From the NCBI RefSeq assembly GCF_009676955.1, contig NZ_CP045696.1, positions 983,501 through 1,047,500 on the forward strand: a DNA stretch of 64,000 nt, read 5' to 3'. How positions within the stretch are numbered: the stretch's first letter is position 1; each line of letters opens with the position of its first letter. The notes below the pieces were generated by a model. That model saw nothing but the letters and a program-made list of their open reading frames with translations. It made no database searches and was not told the origin of the DNA. The translations under genes were made by a program, and so were the position numbers. Shown here in pieces: positions 34,932-41,814 of the stretch. This DNA is from Sodaliphilus pleomorphus. GTDB taxonomy: Bacteria > Bacteroidota > Bacteroidia > Bacteroidales > Muribaculaceae.

Positions 34932-36161
34932 ATGATAATTCAATTTTCTATCGCAAATTATCTGTCTTTCAAAGAGCCGGCGACGTTATCTCTTGCCGCT
35001 ACATCTTTAAGGGAACCCGAGGCAGAAGCCAACGGTGCTTCCTTTGAACTGGATGGTATCAACCTTAAGCTTCTAAAAAGTGCTGTAGTGTTCGGAGCCA
35101 ATGCTTCGGGCAAGTCCAATTTAATCAAAGCACTTCACTTTTTCAAAGACTTTGTATTCAACTCTTTCAAGGCTTTGCAGTCGGACGAGCAGATTTCTGT
35201 AGAACCATACCGTCTGAATGCTGCCTCTGCGAAAGAACCGAGCATGATGGAAATGGTGATGGCCGTAGAAGGCAGCATCTTTCGTTATGGTTTTGAGGTG
35301 ACACCTACCGCTGTCTGCAAGGAGTGGCTTTACAGGAAAGCCTGCAAACCACGCTCTAAGGAGATAGAACTGTTCTATCGGGAGAATGGGCTGTTCAACG
35401 TCCATGCGAAATACAGCCAGGCGCAAGAGCTCGTCAATAAGAAAATGATTAGGGACAACGCGCTGCTTCTCTCCACCCTCGCACAGTTCAATGACCCGAC
35501 GGCAGTCTCGCTTATCCGTTGGCTGGGAGAGACGCAATGCCTTAGCGACCAAGACGAGACCAATGTATGGAAGGATGCGCTCAAGCATCTTGATGATCCG
35601 AATATGAGAAGGCGCATCGTGGCGTTCTCGCAATTCGCCGACCTTGGTCTTGATGACATCGAAAAGGTCAACAATCGTCTTGTGAGTACCCATGCACTGT
35701 TTGACAATGACGGCAATAAGACTGGTGACGTCTCATTTCCCTTTGAGGTGAACGAATCGGAAGGCACGCTCAAGTACTTCTCTTTCGCCTATCCCATCCT
35801 TCATGCCCTTGACGCGGGTACAAGGCTTATCATAGACGAGCTTGGTGCAAAACTCCACCCAACACTATTGGAGCACATCGTAGGTCTCTTCAACAATGCA
35901 ACAACCAATCCTCGGAACGCGCAACTGATTTTCACCACCCACGATACCAATTTGCTCAGCTCCCATCTTTTCCGTCGTGATCAGATATGGTTCACGCAGA
36001 AGGACATATACGGTGCATCACGGCTCTTCTCGCTTGCGGAATACAAGGTGCGCAGCAATGCGCCTTTTGAGCGTGACTATCTTTTAGGGAAATTCGGTGC
36101 CACTCCAATCATCGGCAACCCAAACTACGCATTGCAAAGTCAAGGTTATGAGCAGCATTAA
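34932..36161 (+). CDS. AAA/ABC-type ATPase of the AbiLii/RloC-like AAA_15-AAA_21 group
   Basis: 409 residues. Walker A VFGANASGKSNLI (G55-S62), an insert of helices, then the ABC-signature-like ESEGTLKYFSFAYPIL, Walker B RLIIDELGAKLHP and the H-loop LIFTTHDTNLL. The first residues MIIQFSIANYLSFKEPATLS are typical of COG1106-type ATPases. Relatives act in abortive-infection or retron-like defence and are often followed by an RloB/nuclease gene, which is absent here. Codon use (many A/T-ending codons) and the AT-rich flanks differ from all neighbours, suggesting transfer. Function as solitary defence protein or relic is open. Confidence 0.85.
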   Translation: MIIQFSIANYLSFKEPATLSLAATSLREPEAEANGASFELDGINLKLLKSAVVFGANASGKSNLIKALHFFKDFVFNSFKALQSDEQISVEPYRLNAASAKEPSMMEMVMAVEGSIFRYGFEVTPTAVCKEWLYRKACKPRSKEIELFYRENGLFNVHAKYSQAQELVNKKMIRDNALLLSTLAQFNDPTAVSLIRWLGETQCLSDQDETNVWKDALKHLDDPNMRRRIVAFSQFADLGLDDIEKVNNRLVSTHALFDNDGNKTGDVSFPFEVNESEGTLKYFSFAYPILHALDAGTRLIIDELGAKLHPTLLEHIVGLFNNATTNPRNAQLIFTTHDTNLLSSHLFRRDQIWFTQKDIYGASRLFSLAEYKVRSNAPFERDYLLGKFGATPIIGNPNYALQSQGYEQH

Positions 36162-36223
36162 TCATCGAATAGACAGAGGCTATGGGCGCAGAGCCTCCTG
36201 GCAGTCATATATCACAACGAAAA

Positions 36224-36263
36224 CATCCCGCAGAGTGGTTGCTGTACCCTGCGGGATGCTTTT
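36224..36263 (+). terminator. Terminator after AAA ATPase
   Basis: CATCCCGCAG (36224-36233) pairs with CTGCGGGATG (36249-36258), then CTTTT. Lies between convergent genes. Confidence 0.7.
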
Positions 36264-36347
36264 GGTTGCTTGAATGTGCCTGTTCCTGATTTTACAGGCT
36301 GATTTTGTTTTTTTTCTATCAAATTAAAACGCGATGCAGCAGCTCAA

Positions 36348-36770
36348 TTAATTGTTCTGCACGATGAGCTCGCCGTCTTTCACGACCATCTCGTCGCTGT
36401 CGTCCATCTTGCGTATGGTCACGCTGCCATTGCGAAACTTGCGCGCGTCGCTGCGGTGCACCAGGAAGTCGATCTTGCGGCGGCCGGCCATCTTGTCCTT
36501 GACTACCCAGTAGCCGTTGACAAAGGAGTTGTTGGCGCTGGTCACGACAATCGTGTCGCCCATGCGGTAGCCTGCCTTGAAGAGGTCGCGCGAGAGGGCC
36601 ACCCAGCGGTGCTCGCCGCTCTTCACCTTGGAGGGGACAACACGCGAGCCGCTTGCTGTGCAACCGCCACGCGTGGCATAATACATTGTGGCATACACGT
36701 CGTGCGACTGCCCCTGGGCCATAGTAGCAAGGCCGATGATAGATATCAGGATTACGAATAATTGCTTCAT
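36348..36770 (-). CDS. Small secreted 3D/RlpA-like (double-psi barrel) protein
   Basis: 140 residues; signal peptide cleaved near AQGQ (about 21). The mature part contains YATMYYATRGGCTASGSRVV, HRWVALSRDLF, YRMGDTIVV and NGYWVVKDKMAGRRKIDFLV. This order (start of small barrel, WVALS.DL, GD, GYWVVxDxM, IDFL) resembles 3D-domain/RlpA-like double-psi beta-barrels found in Bacteroidota. The catalytic Asp of lytic 3D proteins may correspond to the Asp in VKDKM or KIDFL. It could bind or trim peptidoglycan; no partner gene nearby. Alternative: a general secreted beta-barrel of unknown role. Confidence 0.6.
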   Translation of the reverse strand: MKQLFVILISIIGLATMAQGQSHDVYATMYYATRGGCTASGSRVVPSKVKSGEHRWVALSRDLFKAGYRMGDTIVVTSANNSFVNGYWVVKDKMAGRRKIDFLVHRSDARKFRNGSVTIRKMDDSDEMVVKDGELIVQNN

Positions 36771-37088
36771 TTTACTAACTTTTGCGGGTTAAAAAATGTC
36801 ATTAATTTTCATTCTGACTTTGCAAAATTAAGCTATCTGATTGATAATGAACACAATTATCGAAACTTTAACTTTTAACGTAAAAAACGTTATTCCATTT
36901 TCACCCCACTTTTTTGCCAATTCAACCTGCCATGAGGCCCTATAAATAAAGAAATCCCCGAAAAATTTACCATTGTTAAAATATGTAATTACGCACAGGA
37001 TTTACAAGCGTAAATTGTGAAATATTTTAACAGTCATGTATCATTTTCATCCTGCCATCTCGGCTGGATGAGAAAGCAGCACAGCACT
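36771..37088. other. Intergenic AT-rich region
   Basis: 318 bases without a gene, strongly AT-rich. Contains the -7 box of the downstream small secreted protein (36823-36830) and a small inverted repeat TAACGT/ACGTTA near 36880. No clear terminator for the operon ending at 37089. Confidence 0.5.
36823..36830 (-). promoter_or_regulatory. -7 box for small secreted protein
   Basis: TAATTTTG on the minus strand, about 53 bases before the ATG; a TTG at 36856-36854 is 23 bases upstream, slightly long. Confidence 0.45.
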
Positions 37089-37787
37089 CTAAAACTCGCG
37101 TTGGAGGTCGGCAAGCGAAGCGATAATGCCGGGGTGGGTGGTGCTATCCTCGGCATCGGTCCAGCCGCGGGCCTTGAGCCAACGCGTGGCGCAGCCCAGC
37201 GACTCGGCAGGCAGGATGTCTTTTTTCAAGCTGTCGCCCACCACAAGCACACGGCTTGCCGGGAGCTCAAGGGCGTCAACACCCAGCTTGAAGAGCGTGG
37301 GATTGGGCTTGCGCACGCCCACCACGCTACTCTCGATGATGCCCTTGAAGTAGCGCCGCAGGTCGAAGTCGCGCAGCACGCTGTCGATGTTGCCATAGAA
37401 GTTGCTCACGAGCATCATGGGATAGCGGCCGTGCAGGTACTCGAGCACGGGCCGCGCCTCGTCGACGCAATCGCGAGCACGCTCATAGCAATAGTCGGCC
37501 ACCTGCCGGCTCATGGCTGCACAGCCCTCGAGCCAGCCTTGCTGCTCGATATAGTCAAACTCGATGGCCATCTTCTTCACGAGCAGGTCGTGGAAGTTGT
37601 CGCCTGGCATGATGTGGCGCACGCGGGCCAGCTCGCGCTCGGCGTAGACATAGGCCTCGCGAAACTGCTCCAGCCTCAGGCCGGCACCGGCGTGGCGGTA
37701 GCCGTCCCATATCACCCAGCTCCAGTGCACGCCACGGCTGTCGATCGTGCCACCGTAATCAAAAATGATGCCTTCAATATTTTCCAT
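37089..37787 (-). CDS. HAD-superfamily hydrolase (possible inositol-lipid pathway phosphatase)
   Basis: 232 residues from the ATG at 37787, which lies 14 bases inside the end of the upstream gene (translational coupling). Motif I IIFDYGGTIDSRG has the nucleophile Asp10, but the usual second Asp (+2) is Gly12, as also seen in some active HAD-IA enzymes with DxG. Motif II is MLVSNFYGN, motif III/IV LVVGDSLKKDILPAESLG, so it looks functional. Last gene of the pdxA operon, directly after a CDP-alcohol phosphatidyltransferase. In that context it may dephosphorylate a phosphatidylinositol-phosphate intermediate (inference); a sugar-phosphate phosphatase is the alternative. Confidence 0.8.
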   Translation of the reverse strand: MENIEGIIFDYGGTIDSRGVHWSWVIWDGYRHAGAGLRLEQFREAYVYAERELARVRHIMPGDNFHDLLVKKMAIEFDYIEQQGWLEGCAAMSRQVADYCYERARDCVDEARPVLEYLHGRYPMMLVSNFYGNIDSVLRDFDLRRYFKGIIESSVVGVRKPNPTLFKLGVDALELPASRVLVVGDSLKKDILPAESLGCATRWLKARGWTDAEDSTTHPGIIASLADLQREF

Positions 37788-38739
37788 CTTGCAATTCCTT
37801 AAGCAGTGTGCGGCAGCGATGCTCATGGCTCACGATCATGTACACCATCATGAGGTTGAGCACCACAAGCTCGAAGGCAAAGTAGAGCCACGGCATGTCG
37901 ATGATGACCGAGATAAACATGGCAATGATGCGCGTGTTGAACGAGAGCATGTTGGTAAACTTCATGAGCGGCAGCGACTGCTTGCGGAAGGCATCCCTGA
38001 AGCTGCGGGGCACCTCGTCGCCGCCATAGCGGCTCCTGAGCTCACGGCGCAGGCGCTGCATGACGGGAGTCATCACCTCCTGGTTGGCCGTGTAGTTGCG
38101 GTAGAAAAAGAGGGTGAGCTTAGCCATGAAATTGGCGCTCCACGAGAGCGCGGCATAGTCCTTGTCGAGCGCGCTGGTCGAGTCGAGCTCGCTGCCCTCC
38201 TTGCCCTTCAGAAAGTAGAGGTGGAACTGGCGGTAGTAGTCGGCCATGGCAGCCTGCTTGGCATGGCAGCCGCCGGCAGCCACGGCAAGCACCCATATCA
38301 CCCAGCTGTGCTGCGTGAAGAAAGTGCCAGGCCACAGGTCGCCGTAGTTGAGCTCGCGAAACACCAGGGCAAAATAGATGGCCACAAACCAGAAGTCGCC
38401 GCTCAGGCCGTCGAGAATGCGTCCCACACGGCTATACTGCTTGGTGAGGCGTGCCAGCTGACCGTCGGCGCTGTCGTAGGTGTTGGCCCAGATGATGAGG
38501 AAGATGCCCACATAGTTGAGCCAGCGCAACGGGCCGTTGCCGAAGTAGAGCAACACGCCGCCAGCCACGCCCAGAAAAATGGACAGGATGGTGACCACAT
38601 TGGGCGTGACACCCATTTTCTCGAAAAACTTGGCCCACGCAAAGCCCATCGGGCGGTAGAAGAACAGATCGATGTGCTCCTCGGTATCCGACGACTTGAG
38701 CGAAGCCTTGTATTCTTGTTTCAATTCTTTAAGAGTCAT
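37774..38739 (-). CDS. CDP-alcohol phosphatidyltransferase-family membrane protein
   Basis: 321 residues from the ATG at 38739 (a longer start at 38796 is possible). Several membrane helices. The family motif is D89-x2-D92-G93-x2-A96-R97-x8-G106-x3-D110. The position of the fourth aspartate (114) is Gly, and the next residue (115) is Asp: GRILDGLSGDFW. The family transfers a phosphoalcohol from or onto CDP-activated lipids at the inner membrane. With inositol-phosphate synthase in the same region the likely acceptor is inositol phosphate, giving phosphatidylinositol phosphate (inference). Overlaps the HAD gene by 14 bases. Other head groups cannot be excluded. Confidence 0.85.
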   Translation of the reverse strand: MTLKELKQEYKASLKSSDTEEHIDLFFYRPMGFAWAKFFEKMGVTPNVVTILSIFLGVAGGVLLYFGNGPLRWLNYVGIFLIIWANTYDSADGQLARLTKQYSRVGRILDGLSGDFWFVAIYFALVFRELNYGDLWPGTFFTQHSWVIWVLAVAAGGCHAKQAAMADYYRQFHLYFLKGKEGSELDSTSALDKDYAALSWSANFMAKLTLFFYRNYTANQEVMTPVMQRLRRELRSRYGGDEVPRSFRDAFRKQSLPLMKFTNMLSFNTRIIAMFISVIIDMPWLYFAFELVVLNLMMVYMIVSHEHRCRTLLKELQDGKY

Positions 38740-38833
38740 GTCGATTTTGATAGTTTCCTGTAAAACGTGCTGAGTGAGGAGAGGGACTGTGTGCAACAGA
38801 GGGGAGAATTATAGGTCGAGGCAAGGCCCCGGC

Positions 38834-39703
38834 TCAAGCGTCTTGATGCTCCTTGATGATGGCCAGCATGCGGCGGGCAATGTGGGGAGCTGCCTCGGTG
38901 CGGCAGGGGGCAAAGCTGGGCCAGTCGTTGAAGTCGATGATGCTTATCGAGCCGTCGGGCGCAACGATGCAGTCGCCGCCATACACCTCAACGTTGAGTT
39001 CGGTGGCTGCGCGCTGGCAGATGGACTTGAGCTGCTTGACGCTGAACTTAATGCCTTGCGACTTGCCGTTGATGGCCTCGAGGCCAAACTTGCTGTGCCC
39101 GCCGTCGTAGGGGTAGAACCAGTAGAAAAACGGGGTGCCGTTGACGCCGTAGAACTTCACCAGGTCGCCCTCGAGGTGCACATTGATGACGGCCCGCTTG
39201 ATGCCGCGCAGGAAATACTCCTGCAGCACCTCCTGGGCCTCCTCGGGATGGCGCACATAGGACACATCCTCCTTGTGCATGGCGTGGAAGTCGCCGCGCT
39301 TGATCCAGCAGCTCTTGAAGCCGGCCTTCTTGAGCATGGGCTTGATGGCCTCGTCGGTGTTCACAATCAGGCTCTCGGGATAGGGGATGCCGTTGCCCAG
39401 CAGGATGCGCGTCATGCGCTCGCGGGTGCAATTCTCAATGCCGTAGCCCGAGTTGACAACGATTTTCCCGGCGTCCTCGGCTTGCTGCAGGTGCTCGATC
39501 GACTGCACCTCGCGGCACATGTTCAATATATAGGGCTCCTGCACGCCGTCGCGGTTGAACTGCTCCTCGCTGTACACATTCACGTGGCAACCGCGCTTGC
39601 GCAACTGCTCGGCAGCTGCATTGAAGATGGCTGCGTCGTTGCCTATGTGGTTGGGCGAATAGGCTCCGGCCCGCATGATTCCGGCTATTTGGATATCTGC
39701 CAT
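38834..39703 (-). CDS. ATP-grasp domain protein
   Basis: 289 residues from the ATG at 39703 (an upstream ATG at 39760 would overlap the gap with the preceding gene). The N-terminus IAGIMRAGAYSPNHIGNDAA resembles a pre-ATP-grasp fold. ATP-grasp elements include SCWIKRGDFHAMHKEDVSYV and, at the end, YGGDCIVAPDGSISIIDFND with the acidic metal ligands. ATP-grasp enzymes ligate a carboxylate to an amine or thiol. Third gene of the pdxA-to-HAD operon, and its product is unknown. Association with nucleotidyl- and CDP-alcohol transferases suggests it modifies a lipid head group or precursor (inference). Confidence 0.75.
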   Translation of the reverse strand: MADIQIAGIMRAGAYSPNHIGNDAAIFNAAAEQLRKRGCHVNVYSEEQFNRDGVQEPYILNMCREVQSIEHLQQAEDAGKIVVNSGYGIENCTRERMTRILLGNGIPYPESLIVNTDEAIKPMLKKAGFKSCWIKRGDFHAMHKEDVSYVRHPEEAQEVLQEYFLRGIKRAVINVHLEGDLVKFYGVNGTPFFYWFYPYDGGHSKFGLEAINGKSQGIKFSVKQLKSICQRAATELNVEVYGGDCIVAPDGSISIIDFNDWPSFAPCRTEAAPHIARRMLAIIKEHQDA

Positions 39704-39775
39704 AGTGTGTAAAAAAAAATTGTGATATTGTATCTTTTGTTGTATACGTTGTTTTTTCAAGCCTCAAGCAACAGG

Positions 39776-40483
39776 TCACTGGTTGATAAATTGCTGAGCA
39801 GTGGCAATGTCGCTGGCATGGTCAACATCGACAATCTTGTCGATGCTGTAGGCCTTGAGGTTGAAGCCTGCCTCGATGAGGGCGCGCTGGAAGTTGCGCA
39901 TGCGCGATATGCCCTGCTCGATGCAGCGGTCGAGCACTGCAAAGGCCTTGTCGCTCATGGCATAGATGCCCCCCGACACATACCGGGCTCCCTCGGGGCC
40001 GGGCTTGTCGGTGAAGGCCGTGATGCGCATGGTCGACTCGTCGGGCACCTCGACATAGAGGGGTTTCTCGTCGTCGACATAGGGGGTAACGGCCCACAAG
40101 CCGTCGTGCACCTTGTCGGCCTCGAAGGCGGCGATATAGCGTGCAAAATCGGGCTCTCTGAAGATGGTGTCGACCGTGGTGAGGCAGAACTTGCCGGGCT
40201 GCATCACCTTGCTCAGCTCCCAGAAGCTGTGCATGCTGCTGGGTGTGGTCTTTACCACGATGTTGAGCGGCACGTCGAGGTGCAGCGTGTCGAGAAACTC
40301 GCGCACCTGGGTCATGTGCTCGTTGACGATGATGCTGATGCTCTCGGCATTGCAGCGCTCAAAGATGCGCATGAGCCGCTCGACCATGGGCTCGCCGTTG
40401 AGCTCGACAAGCGGTTTGGGCTTCTGCACACCCTCCTGGGCCAGCCGCGAGCCCTCGCCGGCTGCTATGATTGCATAATTCAT
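39776..40483 (-). CDS. Nucleotidyltransferase (MobA/GlmU-like NTP transferase)
   Basis: 235 residues. N-terminal nucleotide-binding motif YAIIAAGEGSRLAQEG, followed by KPKPLVELNGEPMVERLM and an acidic centre in CLTTVDTIFREPDF. The C-terminal SIDKIVDVDHASDIATAQQF matches the sugar-phosphate nucleotidyltransferase pattern. It would transfer NMP to a phosphorylated small molecule. Next to a CDP-alcohol phosphatidyltransferase and with inositol-phosphate synthase nearby, CTP:inositol-phosphate or another CDP-alcohol synthesis is an attractive guess, but the nucleotide and acceptor cannot be read from sequence. 42 bases after pdxA. Confidence 0.82.
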   Translation of the reverse strand: MNYAIIAAGEGSRLAQEGVQKPKPLVELNGEPMVERLMRIFERCNAESISIIVNEHMTQVREFLDTLHLDVPLNIVVKTTPSSMHSFWELSKVMQPGKFCLTTVDTIFREPDFARYIAAFEADKVHDGLWAVTPYVDDEKPLYVEVPDESTMRITAFTDKPGPEGARYVSGGIYAMSDKAFAVLDRCIEQGISRMRNFQRALIEAGFNLKAYSIDKIVDVDHASDIATAQQFINQ

Positions 40484-40525
40484 AATCGTTGATATTTGCT
40501 TTGAAAATACACCGAGTGCGTTGTG

Positions 40526-41647
40526 CTACTTGGTGGCAAGGTCGTCGTCATCGTCCTTGGTGAGGTCGAGCACCACATTGTCCTTGCCCTTGTCGAAGTA
40601 GAGCTTGCGCAAGGGGTTGCGATGCATCTCGTCGTAGCGCTTGCGGTTGCGCAGGATGTCGATAGCCGTGTAGATGGCGTGTCGCATCGAGTCCTCGCGG
40701 GCGATGCCCTGCCCGGCAATGTCGTAGCCGGTGCCGTGGTCGGGGCTGGTGCGCACATAGGGCAGACCGGCCGTGAAATTCACGCCCTCGCCCATGGCCA
40801 GCGCCTTGAACGGGGTGAGACCCTGGTCGTGATACATGGCCAGCACGCCGTCGAAGTGGCGATACATCTCGTTGCCGAAGAAGCCGTCGGAGGCATAGGG
40901 CCCGAAGCACAGTATCTTCTCGTTGTCGTAGGCCTCGTGCAAAGCCGGCACAATGATTTCCTGCTCTTCCTTGCCCAGCAAGCCATTCTCGCCGGCATGG
41001 GGATTGAGCGAGAGCACCGCGATGCGCGGACCCTGGATGTCGAAGTCGCGCTTGAGCGAGTCGTTGAAAATGCGCAGCTTCTCGAGTATGGCATCCTTGG
41101 TCACGGCAGCCGGCACCTGCGCCAGGGGCATGTGTATGGTGACCAGGGCAACGCGCATCTTGTCGTTGCACAGTATCATGAGCGCCTTCTTGCCATCGCC
41201 CATGCTGGCCTCGAGATACTCGGTGTGGCCGGGGAAGTCAAACTCGGGGCTTTGGATATTGTCTTTGTTGATAGGCGCCGTGACCAGCACATCGATTTTG
41301 CCGTCTTTCAAGTCGCTCACTGCGGCCTCGAGAGCCAGGAAGGCGGCACGCCCGGCCTGCTTGTCGGGTTTGCCCAGCTCAACCTTGATGTCCTCGTCGA
41401 TCACCTCGACCAGGTTGGGCATGGTCTCCTTGATGTAGTCGGCAGTCTTGGTGTAGTTGATTTGATAGGGCTGCATCTCGATGGCCTTGCGGTGATAGGC
41501 CATGATCTTGCTCGACCCGTAGATGATGGGCGTGCACAGCTCGAGCATATCCTGATTGGACAAGGCCTTGAGTATCACCTCATAGCCTATGCCATTGGTA
41601 TCGCCTTGCGTGATACCAATGCGTATTTTTTTCTTATTGTCAGTCAT
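40526..41647 (-). CDS. pdxA: 4-Hydroxythreonine-4-phosphate dehydrogenase
   Basis: 373 residues; IRIGITQGDTNGIGYEVILKA at the N-terminus, PINKDNIQSPEFDFPGHTEYL (metal His) in the middle and AMYHDQGLTPFKAL near the end, as in PdxA. It oxidises 4-phosphohydroxy-L-threonine for pyridoxal phosphate synthesis, NAD-dependent, cytoplasmic. It heads a five-gene minus-strand operon with the predicted lipid-head-group genes; the link between these functions is unclear and may be simple co-transcription. A complete promoter lies at 41731-41762. Confidence 0.95.
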   Translation of the reverse strand: MTDNKKKIRIGITQGDTNGIGYEVILKALSNQDMLELCTPIIYGSSKIMAYHRKAIEMQPYQINYTKTADYIKETMPNLVEVIDEDIKVELGKPDKQAGRAAFLALEAAVSDLKDGKIDVLVTAPINKDNIQSPEFDFPGHTEYLEASMGDGKKALMILCNDKMRVALVTIHMPLAQVPAAVTKDAILEKLRIFNDSLKRDFDIQGPRIAVLSLNPHAGENGLLGKEEQEIIVPALHEAYDNEKILCFGPYASDGFFGNEMYRHFDGVLAMYHDQGLTPFKALAMGEGVNFTAGLPYVRTSPDHGTGYDIAGQGIAREDSMRHAIYTAIDILRNRKRYDEMHRNPLRKLYFDKGKDNVVLDLTKDDDDDLATK

Positions 41648-41730
41648 TAAGAATCATATATATATATTTAGCACACAGCAAGCGTGCCCCGCCTGCCGGT
41701 GAGGGCAACTGCCTGCCCTATAATAGTTGC

Positions 41731-41762
41731 CAAAGTTACAACAAAAATGGGAAACAGGCAAA
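41731..41762 (-). promoter_or_regulatory. Promoter for pdxA operon
   Basis: Minus strand: -33 TTTG (41762-41759), 20-base spacer, -7 TAACTTTG (41738-41731). Start predicted near 41725, leader about 78 nt. Confidence 0.7.
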
Positions 41763-41771
41763 TCGATACAG

Positions 41772-41807
41772 CAATGGCGGTCGCGCAACGCTGCATGACC
41801 GCCATTG
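41772..41807 (-). terminator. Hairpin after ftsH
   Basis: Perfect 11-base arms CAATGGCGGTC (41772-41782) and GACCGCCATTG (41797-41807), directly after the ftsH stop. No long T tract on the minus strand. Confidence 0.6.
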
Positions 41808-41814
41808 TGTGAAA

